22,227 nucleotides of DNA from JBCBWG01 sp964579305 (GTDB taxonomy: Bacteria; Pseudomonadota; Alphaproteobacteria; Rhizobiales; Hyphomicrobiaceae). The position numbers and the translations under genes were made by a program. The DNA is taken from positions 1 through 22,227 of the forward strand of contig CAZOGY010000053.1 of the NCBI GenBank assembly GCA_964579305.1. Reading direction: 5' to 3'. The number at the start of each line of letters is the position of its first letter. Positions within the stretch are counted from its first letter, which is position 1. Of the stretch, positions 6,735 through 14,615 are shown one piece after another. The notes below the pieces were generated by a model. That model had not been told where the DNA came from and did no database searches. It saw only the letters and a list, made by a program, of their open reading frames with translations.

Positions 6735-9152
6735 ATGCGTCAGGCGCCTAAGTTGAGAGCAGCAGTTTCCTTCGGGGCAACGTTCGCTTTGTCGTGCTTT
6801 GTAGCCGGCATTGCGCACGCGCAGTTGCAGCCCGACCCAACGGTCAATCAGACGCAGTCCGACGCACCTGCGCCGGCCAAGCCGTTTGCCGGGTTTGGTG
6901 CGGGCCGGTTGGCGCTTGAGTCCAATCAGCCACTTAATCTCGAAGGCGATGAGCTGATCTATGACAGCTCTGGCCAGCGCGTGACCGCGCGCGGCAATGT
7001 CGTGATCACCTTCAATAACTACGTTCTGCGCGCCAATGAGGTCGTCTACGACCAGGGCGCCGGCACGTTGACGGCCGTCGGCAACGTGCGTCTGCGTGAT
7101 CCGTCCGGGAACGTGACCACTGGCGAGCGGATTGTTCTCACGGACGATTTCCGCGACGGGTTTGTCCAGGCGCTGAGCGTGCGGACGTCAGACGACACGC
7201 GCATCACGGCCCGACGAGCGATCCGCCGCGATGGCCAGACGAGCGTGTTCGAGGACGGCAAATTCACACCGTGTAAAAGCGAGGCCGGGCGCCCGCCGCT
7301 TTGGTGTATCGCTGCCGCCCGCGTGACGCACGATCAGGCCAAAGGGCGGATCAGCTATCAGGACGCCGAGTTCCGGTTCTTTGGCGTTCCAGTGGTCTAT
7401 GTGCCCTACTTCGAGCATGCAGACCCGTCGACGAAGCGGAAATCCGGGTTTCTGCTGCCTGGCTATGAGGCCTCGTCGGAGCGGGGCTTTGGTGTGACAA
7501 TCCCCTATTATTTCGCGTTGTCGCCCAGCTACGATTTCACGTTCAGCCCGCGCTACATGACCGAACAAGGTGTGATGTGGCAGGGCGAATGGCGCCAGAA
7601 ACTGGCGATTGGGGCCGCCGTCGGCCAGTACCGCGTGAGCTTTGCGGCGATCGACCAGAATGCCGGAGACTTGCCTGGCGCGTTCAACGAGGATCTCGAC
7701 GGGTGGCGGGGCACGGTTGAAACCGTCGGTCAGTTTTCGCTGTCGTCGTGGTGGCGGTTGGGTTGGGATGTCACGCTTGAAAGCGACGACACGTTCCGCC
7801 GCTTTTACAAGTTCGACAACGTGCTGATCACCAATCGTGTGAACACCGCCTATTTGATCGGGCAGAGCGAGCGCAACTACTTCTCCATGATCGGCTATCA
7901 CTTCGGTGGTCTGCAGTTGCAGGAAACGTCGACTTCGGAATCGCGCGTGCACCCGGTGATCGACTGGAATTACATCGTCGGCCAGCCGGTGCTCGGCGGC
8001 GAACTTAGCTGGAATTTCAACGCGGTCAGCCTGACGCGTGATGGTGAGGCGGTTGACGCCGGCGATCTCAATTCATCGCACAACCGGATCAGCGCCGACA
8101 TCAATTGGCGCCGGAAGTTGATGGACCGCGTTGGCATCACGTACGAGCCGTTCGCAAATCTCCGCGGTGATGCGCTGTTGCTGGACGATGTGGTCAACGG
8201 CGTCACGTCGCAGAGCGATTCGGACACGTCCGTGCGCGGGACCGCGTCGGCGGGTGTCCTCGCCGCATACCCATGGCTGGCTGCTGCTCCGGGCGGGGCG
8301 CACGTGGTCGAACCTCTTGGGCAGGTGATCTTCCGCCGCAGCGCGAATGCTTCGGAAAAGACGCCGAACGAAGACGCCCGCAGCGTCTACTTTGACGATA
8401 CCAACCTGTTTGAGTTGGATAAGTTCTCTGGTTACGACCGCGTCGAGATCGGTTCTCGGGCCAACGTCGGTGTGCAGTACACATTCCAGGCCAATAGCGG
8501 TGGTTATGCGCGGCTCTTGGCGGGTCAAAGTTTCCGGCTGGATGGGCGCAACGCGTTTGCTGACGCTGGTTCAGTCGTCACCCGTGATGGTGAGACCGAG
8601 CCCGGCATCACCCAGCGCAGCGGACTTGAGACGGACCGAAGCGATTACGTTCTCGGTGTCTACTTGGCGCCGTCGCGGGTGTTCTCCCTGGCTGGCCAAT
8701 CTCGGTTCGATGAGAACGATTACGAGGTTGAGCGGGCGGACGTGTTCGCAAGCTTCAACTACGGGCCGTTCAGAGCCTCGGCGAACTACACGTACATCTC
8801 GGCTGATCTTGCCAACCGCAACAGCATCTCGACCCTTGGCACCGACGAAGAAGAGCAGCAGGCGCAACAAGAGATTGTTGCCAACATCGGGTTGCAGATC
8901 ACGCAGAACTGGCGGATCGCGACGGGGATGCGGTATGATATCGACCGCGCGTTCCGGATCGCTGAGAGCTTCCAGGTTAAATACTCTGATGAGTGTTTCG
9001 TCCTGTCGGTCACCTACACGTCGCGGAACTTGGAGAATGCGGCTGGCGATATCGAGAATGATGATACCGTCATGTTGCGCTTTGATCTAAAACATATCGG
9101 CCAGTTCCAGACGCAGGCGGGTCTGGACCTGCTGGACGGTTCCGATAGCTGA
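6735..9152 (+). CDS. lptD: LPS assembly protein LptD (outer-membrane translocon)
   Basis: LptD inserts lipopolysaccharide into the outer leaflet of the outer membrane, plugged by the lipoprotein LptE. The 805-residue protein starts with a clear signal peptide (hydrophobic 11-27, cleavage likely after AHA at 29). An LptA/OstA-type beta-jellyroll follows at about 60-175, where the repeating pattern around YDSSGQRVTARGNVV is typical. The rest is a large beta-barrel with alternating aromatic residues and frequent Asp/Asn turns. Cysteines outside the signal peptide are only C180, C191 and C754. ATG 6735 is 5 bases after the lptG stop; a GAGG lies 12 bases upstream. A 387-bp gap separates it from surA. 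Confidence 0.95.
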   Translation: MRQAPKLRAAVSFGATFALSCFVAGIAHAQLQPDPTVNQTQSDAPAPAKPFAGFGAGRLALESNQPLNLEGDELIYDSSGQRVTARGNVVITFNNYVLRANEVVYDQGAGTLTAVGNVRLRDPSGNVTTGERIVLTDDFRDGFVQALSVRTSDDTRITARRAIRRDGQTSVFEDGKFTPCKSEAGRPPLWCIAAARVTHDQAKGRISYQDAEFRFFGVPVVYVPYFEHADPSTKRKSGFLLPGYEASSERGFGVTIPYYFALSPSYDFTFSPRYMTEQGVMWQGEWRQKLAIGAAVGQYRVSFAAIDQNAGDLPGAFNEDLDGWRGTVETVGQFSLSSWWRLGWDVTLESDDTFRRFYKFDNVLITNRVNTAYLIGQSERNYFSMIGYHFGGLQLQETSTSESRVHPVIDWNYIVGQPVLGGELSWNFNAVSLTRDGEAVDAGDLNSSHNRISADINWRRKLMDRVGITYEPFANLRGDALLLDDVVNGVTSQSDSDTSVRGTASAGVLAAYPWLAAAPGGAHVVEPLGQVIFRRSANASEKTPNEDARSVYFDDTNLFELDKFSGYDRVEIGSRANVGVQYTFQANSGGYARLLAGQSFRLDGRNAFADAGSVVTRDGETEPGITQRSGLETDRSDYVLGVYLAPSRVFSLAGQSRFDENDYEVERADVFASFNYGPFRASANYTYISADLANRNSISTLGTDEEEQQAQQEIVANIGLQITQNWRIATGMRYDIDRAFRIAESFQVKYSDECFVLSVTYTSRNLENAAGDIENDDTVMLRFDLKHIGQFQTQAGLDLLDGSDS

Positions 9153-9539
9153 TTGGGGCCGACGGCCGACGCGCCGGCCGGTTTACGCGGCTGGTGTGCC
9201 CTCATCCAGACGCAATGGACCCCGGACAGGTCGTTCTTGCGCCGGTTTGGACGAGACTGTTCCGTTATTGGGGCTGGGGCCGTCGCAGGCGCACCGTGGC
9301 ATTGCAGTCGCAATTTGAAGCGCATCGCCGCATTTGGCTGTTGCGCCACACAGAATCCTGAATTGTGATGCTGGCAAGGTGTGGGGTGCGGACCGGGTGG
9401 TCCGGCGGCGCGTGTCAGAGTGGTCGCCGCGAGGTTTGATCAGACCGCTCAGGCAGCGCTCCGCGTGAGGTCGTGCGCGACACGGTCATGCACGACAGAT
9501 TAAGGCCCGACCAAAGCGAACGCGAAACGCGAGCCAGCG
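9153..9539. other. Gap between lptD and surA with several hairpins
   Basis: These 387 bp contain no convincing gene; a TTG-initiated 71-codon frame at the start has cysteine- and arginine-rich composition and no domain. Structure is visible instead: CGGCCG repeated around a 6-nt loop at 9163-9180, CGGACC/GGTCCG with a GGGT loop at 9389-9404, and GTCGTGC/GCACGAC with a 13-nt loop at 9470-9496. The last lies 44 bases before the surA start and would be in its leader. The gap suggests that surA has its own promoter, though I cannot point to one. Confidence 0.55.
9163..9184 (+). terminator. Possible terminator after lptD
   Basis: CGGCCG at 9163-9168 and again at 9175-9180 can pair (the hexamer is self-complementary) with a 6-nt loop, followed by GTTT. 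It lies 10 bases after the lptD stop codon. The T-run is very short, so it may only be a stabilising 3' hairpin. Confidence 0.35.
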
Positions 9540-10880
9540 ATGACCATGCGATATCAAATGCTTGACGTGCTGTTCCGACAAGCGAGCCTGTGGGCTTTTG
9601 TTGCGGTTGTCATGCTGTCAGCAACGCCCGCAGGGCCGGCATTGGCCCAGTCAAGCAGTCTGCCGGGCTTGATCGTGACAGTGCCTTCATCACCGCCGCC
9701 GGCTGCGCAAAAGCCTGCAACGAAACCGGCTTCAACCAATCGGTCCGCGCCACCCAAACGCGCCGCGCCGCCCAAACGCAAGTCCGCGCCGCGAAGCAGA
9801 GCGAAGGCTGGTTCCGGTCGCGGCACGGGACGTAGCGCGCCGCACAAGATCGTCCTGCTCGTGAATGATGATCCGATCACGAATTATGAGATCGATCAGC
9901 GCGCACAGCTTCTTGCGACGCGCGTGAACGTGGCCAGCACGGCAAAGCGCCTGTTTGGAAACATGATCCGCAACCCGCGCGTCAACGCCCAGCTCAAAAG
10001 CATTTTTGAGCGCACCATCCAGGAAAATCAGGGCAAGTCGCGTGAGCAGATCCTTGCGATCTGGGAGCGGCGCAAGCGGGCGTTTGCGATGACCCTGCAA
10101 AAGCGGGCGGTGGCTTCGGCGCGCAACAGCGTGTTGCCCGGCATGCGCAAAAAGGCCGAACAAGAGCTGATCGAAGAACGTCTCAAACTCCAGGCGGCGC
10201 GTAAGCTCAACATTACGATTGAAGACGCGCGGATCGAGAAGATTTTCGCAGACATCGCGAAACGGAATAAGATGTCGCCGGAGGCTTTCGCCGCGCGCAT
10301 GCGCAAAGCCGGCACGAGCCCGGAAGCCATGAAACAGCGCTTCCGGGTCGGCGCGGCTTGGAACATGGTGATCCGCCGCCAGTTCAGCCGGTATGTGAAC
10401 ATCAACCAGCGTCAAGTGGACCAGTTTTTGGGCGAGCAGCCGAGCTCGGGCAAGGAGACGTTGAGCGTCCATAAAATCACGCTGCCGGTGCCCAGTTCGC
10501 TCGACCAGCGGGCGGTGGCCAGCCAGTATCAGATCGCGGAGCGGATGCGCAGCCGTTTCGGTGGATGCCGTACGACGCAAGCGGTCGCCGCTGCCTCATC
10601 CAACGCAAAATTCCAAGATCTCGGACAAATCGAGAGCGATCGGATCGGCGAGCCGACGCGCAGCATGTTGCTTGCGGCCAAGACGGGCGAAATGCTGCCG
10701 CCGACAATCCGCGGCGAAGGGATCGTGTTGTATGCCGTCTGCGGCCGGACCTCGTCGGAAGATCAGAGCCTCGAACAGCAGCAGCGCGCACGCCGCCGCC
10801 TGCAAGCCAAAGAGCTTGAGGTCCTGGCCAAGAGGCACCTCGCTGACCTGAAGCGCGATGCGCACATCGAGCGGCGCTGA
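9540..10880 (+). CDS. surA: SurA-type periplasmic chaperone / peptidyl-prolyl isomerase
   Basis: The product is a periplasmic chaperone for outer-membrane proteins. Of its 446 residues, the first 36 form a signal peptide (cleavage probably after ALA). Residues 50-102 are an unusual basic Pro/Ala/Lys/Arg-rich linker. The SurA N-terminal domain follows; IVLLVNDDPITNYEIDQRAQLL at 104-125 is its hallmark beginning, and the helical part runs to about 300. A degenerate parvulin-like region covers about 308-404, with C343 and C401 possibly forming a disulfide. A charged helix ends the protein. ATG 9540 is used; ATG 9546 is equally possible, and neither has a strong ribosome binding site. Its position after lptD and before pdxA fits surA in other proteobacteria. 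Confidence 0.88.
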   Translation: MTMRYQMLDVLFRQASLWAFVAVVMLSATPAGPALAQSSSLPGLIVTVPSSPPPAAQKPATKPASTNRSAPPKRAAPPKRKSAPRSRAKAGSGRGTGRSAPHKIVLLVNDDPITNYEIDQRAQLLATRVNVASTAKRLFGNMIRNPRVNAQLKSIFERTIQENQGKSREQILAIWERRKRAFAMTLQKRAVASARNSVLPGMRKKAEQELIEERLKLQAARKLNITIEDARIEKIFADIAKRNKMSPEAFAARMRKAGTSPEAMKQRFRVGAAWNMVIRRQFSRYVNINQRQVDQFLGEQPSSGKETLSVHKITLPVPSSLDQRAVASQYQIAERMRSRFGGCRTTQAVAAASSNAKFQDLGQIESDRIGEPTRSMLLAAKTGEMLPPTIRGEGIVLYAVCGRTSSEDQSLEQQQRARRRLQAKELEVLAKRHLADLKRDAHIERR

Positions 10881-12107
10881 GTGGCCGCGTCGGGGACGTC
10901 AGGAGCCGGGTCGGCCGCGACGGGGGCAGCTCAGGCCCACGGGCCCAGCGAGGCAGTTGGCGATCGCGCGCCGACACACCGCGATCTGCCGGTTGCGGTC
11001 ACGTTGGGCGACCCGTCAGGTATTGGGCCGGAGATCACGCTGAAGGCCTGGCGGCATTTCACGGCCCATGGCACAGGCCCGGTGTTTTTTGTGATCGGCC
11101 CCATCTCGTTTTTCAGAGCGTTGGCAGCGGCCAGCGGCGACGATGTGGATGTGGCCGCGATCTCCCAGCCTCACGAAGCGGCAGTTGTGTTCCCATCGGC
11201 TCTGCCAGTGCTCGATATGGACGTTGCAATCACCGGCGGACCGGGCGCGCCACAGACCGGCAACGCCACTGCAATCGTCGGGTCCATTGACCGCGCGGTT
11301 GGGTTTGCCCGGACCGGAGACATTGCTGGCCTCGTGACCAACCCGATCGCGAAAGCGGTGCTCTATAAGGCCGGCTTTCAGCATCCCGGCCATACCGAGT
11401 ACCTGGCGCAATGTGCGGGGCGGCTGTTCGCCCAAACGCGTGGGTCGGCGGCTTTGTCGGTCCGCTCGGACGGCGCAACCGCGCCGCGACCGGTCATGAT
11501 GCTTGCTGCGGGTGCCTTTCGCGTCGTGCCCGCGACGATCCACATCCCGCTTGCAGCCGTTCCCGCGGCTTTGAACCCCGGTTTGATCACCGAAACCTGC
11601 CGCATTGTCGCCGACGAGCTCGTCGCCAGTTTTGGCTGCGCATGCCCGAGATTGGCGGTGGCTGGGCTGAACCCCCATGCCGGTGAGGACGCCACGCTTG
11701 GGACGGAGGAGCGCGACCTGATCGGACCGGCGTTGGATCTCATGCGCGCGGAGGGGCTTGATGTTGCCGGCCCCCTGCCCGCTGACACGATGTTCCATCC
11801 CTCAGCGCGGGCTCGGTATGATGCAGCTATTACGATGTACCACGATCAAGCCCTGATCCCGATCAAGACTGTCGCCTTTGACAGCGCCGTCAACGTGACG
11901 CTTGGCCTGCCTTTCGTGCGGACATCGCCCGATCACGGGACCGCGTTTGATATCGCCGGGCGTGGGGTGGCCGACCCAACGAGCTTGATTGAGGCTATCA
12001 AGCTCGCAGCGGAGATCGCGGCAAACCGGGCCAGGGCCGCGCAGGGTCCGCAGAGCGGCGATGGTGACCCGGTTCCGGTTGTGGGCGCGCAAGGCGTCGG
12101 CGCATGA
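10881..12107 (+). CDS. pdxA: 4-hydroxythreonine-4-phosphate dehydrogenase PdxA
   Basis: PdxA oxidises 4-phosphohydroxy-L-threonine with NAD in the DXP-dependent route to pyridoxal phosphate. Motifs include GDPSGIGPE at 43-51, HPGHTEYL at 168-175, GLNPHAGED at 262-270 and YHDQ at 320-323. Metal ligands are H221, H266 and H321, spaced as H166, H211 and H266 of the E. coli enzyme. At 408 residues it is longer than the usual 330-345, with an Ala/Gly-rich N-terminal extension of about 36 residues and a loose C-terminal tail. The GTG at 10881 directly follows the surA stop codon and is in the same frame; no other ATG, GTG or TTG occurs before the GDPSG motif except the TTG one codon before it. The stop overlaps the rsmA start as ATGA. 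Confidence 0.95.
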   Translation: MAASGTSGAGSAATGAAQAHGPSEAVGDRAPTHRDLPVAVTLGDPSGIGPEITLKAWRHFTAHGTGPVFFVIGPISFFRALAAASGDDVDVAAISQPHEAAVVFPSALPVLDMDVAITGGPGAPQTGNATAIVGSIDRAVGFARTGDIAGLVTNPIAKAVLYKAGFQHPGHTEYLAQCAGRLFAQTRGSAALSVRSDGATAPRPVMMLAAGAFRVVPATIHIPLAAVPAALNPGLITETCRIVADELVASFGCACPRLAVAGLNPHAGEDATLGTEERDLIGPALDLMRAEGLDVAGPLPADTMFHPSARARYDAAITMYHDQALIPIKTVAFDSAVNVTLGLPFVRTSPDHGTAFDIAGRGVADPTSLIEAIKLAAEIAANRARAAQGPQSGDGDPVPVVGAQGVGA

Positions 12108-13024
12108 GTGAGACTGGCGGTGGCGCAGCAGAAACGCCGTTTCACCCGGCGCTGCCGCCGGTCGGCGCTCCGGGTGAGTTGCCGCGCTTGGCTGATGTGA
12201 TCAAGGCGCTGTCGCTTTCGGCCAAAAAGAGCCTCGGTCAGAACTTCCTGTTGGACTTGAACCTGACGGGGCGGATCGCGCGCGCGGGTGGTTTGCTCGA
12301 TGGTGTGACCGTCGTCGAGGTTGGGCCGGGGCCTGGGGGGCTGACCCGGGCTCTGCTGGCGGAAGGGGCCAAGCACGTGATCGCGATCGAGCGCGATGAC
12401 CGGTGTCTTCCAGCGCTTGCGCAAATTGCGAGCGCTTGGCCTGGCAGGCTGACCGTTCACGCCGCCGACGCGCTTGATGCGGACTGGCGGGCGCTCATTA
12501 AAGGGCACGATGCTGGCCCGGTCCGCGTGGCGGCCAATCTGCCCTATGGGATCGCGACCAAACTCCTCATCGGCTGGCTGGAGAGCGATCCGTGGCCGCC
12601 GTGGTTCGACAAGCTTGTCTTGATGTTTCAACGGGAGGTGGCCGATCGGATTGTCGCCGAGCCGGGCGAGAAAGCTTATGGGCGTCTTGCGGTTATTGCG
12701 CAGTGGCGGTGCCACGTGGCGCGCGCGATGAACTTGCGGCCCGAAGCGTTCACGCCGCCGCCAAAGGTCGCCTCATCGGTCGTGGTTTTGACCCCGCATG
12801 CACACGTGCCCGAGCCGGCGTGCGACGTGAAAGTTCTGGGGCGCGTGACCGCGGCGGCGTTTGGCCAGCGACGCAAGATGCTGCGCACGAGCCTGAAGCA
12901 ATTGACGCCGATGGCGGAGTTACTGCTCGATAGGGCGGGCATAGCGCCTGACGTCCGTGCGGAGACCCTCAGCGTCGCAGACTTTGCTCGCCTTGCGGCC
13001 GCCTATCAGGCCAGCGAGCCGTGA
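12104..13024 (+). CDS. rsmA: 16S rRNA (adenine(1518)-N6/adenine(1519)-N6)-dimethyltransferase
   Basis: RsmA (KsgA) dimethylates two adjacent adenosines near the 3' end of 16S rRNA during assembly of the small ribosomal subunit, using S-adenosylmethionine; its loss gives kasugamycin resistance. The 306-residue protein has KKSLGQNFL at 41-49, the SAM-binding VEVGPGPGG at 71-79, an acidic loop at IERDD (96-100), and the catalytic NLPYG at 145-149. The family segment FTPPPKVASSVV follows later, before the small helical C-terminal domain. The ATG overlaps the pdxA stop by four bases (ATGA), so the two are probably translationally coupled. About 30 residues precede the conserved core, a slightly long N-terminus. 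The gene converges on gltX with five bases between the stops. Confidence 0.97.
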   Translation: MSETGGGAAETPFHPALPPVGAPGELPRLADVIKALSLSAKKSLGQNFLLDLNLTGRIARAGGLLDGVTVVEVGPGPGGLTRALLAEGAKHVIAIERDDRCLPALAQIASAWPGRLTVHAADALDADWRALIKGHDAGPVRVAANLPYGIATKLLIGWLESDPWPPWFDKLVLMFQREVADRIVAEPGEKAYGRLAVIAQWRCHVARAMNLRPEAFTPPPKVASSVVVLTPHAHVPEPACDVKVLGRVTAAAFGQRRKMLRTSLKQLTPMAELLLDRAGIAPDVRAETLSVADFARLAAAYQASEP

Positions 13025-13029
13025 TCGCG

Positions 13030-14433
13030 CTATACCGTCTGCCCTGCAAGGCGCGCCAGAATGCGTTCGCGGCCAATCAGCGGCAGGAGCGGTTTCAACT
13101 CGGGACCGCTCGCCTGCCCCGTGAGCGCTTTGCGCAACGGCATGAAAAGCGCTTTGCCCTTGGCCCCCGTTGCGTCTTTCACAGCGGCCGTCCACGCCGA
13201 CCAGGTCGCCTCGGTCACATCGCCGTCTGGAAAAGCGTCAGCGGCGACCTTGCAAAACGCGGCGTCTTCGATGTCAGGCGTGATCGGTTCCGCGACGACG
13301 TCCCACCAAGTTTTTGCGCCGTCTAAGGTCGTGATGTTGCCGCGCACAGCGTCCCAGAATGCCGCGCCGCCGCCAACACCCATTGCGGCCAAGCGGTCTT
13401 CCACGCGGGTGTAATCGAGGCTTTGCAACAGCTTTCCGTTGAGTTGTTCCAGATCTTTTGGATCGAAACGCGCAGGCGATCGCGAAATTTTTTCAAAGGC
13501 GAACCGCTTGGCGAGGTCCATAGGGTCCAACACGGGCTCGATCGGGTCGGAGGTGCCCACCAGCGCCGCGAGGCTGGTGACGGCCTGTGGTTCAAGCCCG
13601 GCGTCGCGCATATTGCCGATCGCGAGGTCGCCCATGCGCTTTGAGAGCGCCTGCCCGTCGGCCCCGACCAGCAAACTGTGGTGGGCAAACATTGGGGCCG
13701 CCGCGCCGAGGGCTTCGAACAGTTGCAGTTGCACGCCGGTATTGGTGACGTGATCCTCGCCGCGGATAATGTGTGTGACGCCCATGTCTGCGTCGTCGAC
13801 CACGCTCGTGAACGTATAGAGATACGAACCGTCGGCACGGATCATCACCGGATCGGACAAGGCGCCGAGGTCAACGGTTTGGTGGCCCCGGATCAGATCG
13901 TCCCAGGCGATTGGCGTCGACACTGGCGCGGCACCTGGATCGTGCGTTTCGCCGTCGGCGGCAGCGGTGTTGTTCAGGCGGAACCGCCAGTGGGGCGCGC
14001 GGCCTTCGCTTTCGAATGCCGCGATGTCTTCCCGGGTGAGGCGCAAGGCAGCGCGGTCATAGATCGGCGGCAAACCGCGTGCGCGCTGGAGCCTGCGGCG
14101 TCGCTCAATTTCCTCAGGCGTTTCGTAACAGGGATAGAGCCGTCCGGCAGCTTTGAGGGTGTCAGCCGCCACGGTGTACTTTTCCGTGCGGTCGGACTGC
14201 CGTTCGATCCGATCCCAGTCAAGGCCAAGCCAGGCCAGATCGGTCTCAATCGCCTCGGCAAACTCAGCGCGGGCACGCTCGGTGTCGGTGTCATCAAAGC
14301 GCAGGATGTATTGCCCGCCCTCGCGCCGCGCAAACAGCCAATTGAGGATCGCGGTTCTGACGTTGCCAATGTGAATGCGACCCGTGGGGCTTGGCGCGAA
14401 ACGGACGATTGGGGGCGAACTGGTTTTCGACAT
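13030..14433 (-). CDS. gltX: Glutamyl-tRNA synthetase
   Basis: GltX attaches glutamate to tRNA-Glu and, in bacteria that use GatCAB, often also to tRNA-Gln. The 467-residue class I synthetase has PSPTGRIHIGN at 14-24 (HIGH motif as HIGN), FDDTD at 46-50, and the KMSKS-equivalent ALSKR at 262-266, where the usual first lysine is alanine. Only C102 remains of the zinc-binding cysteines found in the E. coli enzyme. The C-terminal anticodon-binding domain is present. These variants resemble the second GluRS paralogue carried by many alphaproteobacteria; whether another gltX exists elsewhere cannot be seen here. ATG 14433 follows an AAGGA ribosome binding site. The gene is divergent from the transporter at 14616. 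Confidence 0.95.
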   Translation of the reverse strand: MSKTSSPPIVRFAPSPTGRIHIGNVRTAILNWLFARREGGQYILRFDDTDTERARAEFAEAIETDLAWLGLDWDRIERQSDRTEKYTVAADTLKAAGRLYPCYETPEEIERRRRLQRARGLPPIYDRAALRLTREDIAAFESEGRAPHWRFRLNNTAAADGETHDPGAAPVSTPIAWDDLIRGHQTVDLGALSDPVMIRADGSYLYTFTSVVDDADMGVTHIIRGEDHVTNTGVQLQLFEALGAAAPMFAHHSLLVGADGQALSKRMGDLAIGNMRDAGLEPQAVTSLAALVGTSDPIEPVLDPMDLAKRFAFEKISRSPARFDPKDLEQLNGKLLQSLDYTRVEDRLAAMGVGGGAAFWDAVRGNITTLDGAKTWWDVVAEPITPDIEDAAFCKVAADAFPDGDVTEATWSAWTAAVKDATGAKGKALFMPLRKALTGQASGPELKPLLPLIGRERILARLAGQTV

Positions 14434-14615
14434 GACGATCCTTCGCGCAGTCTGACACGTGCGGCCGCGGGCGCGCGCTGCGCCGCTCAGCCGTTTCTCG
14501 GCGCGGACCCTGCGTCAGCACGCAGCGAAGGGCAAGCCGCACCGGTTTCGGGTTGCCGCCCCAGGCCACGTTTCAGCACACGTTATCGACAGGCAATGGC
14601 TGGGACGGGAAAGCG

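Noticed and set aside
9732..10580. Minus-strand open frame of 282 codons antisense to surA
   Set aside because: Its composition (many His, Arg, Leu, Asp) is typical of an antisense shadow, and the surA frame has a signal peptide and SurA motif.
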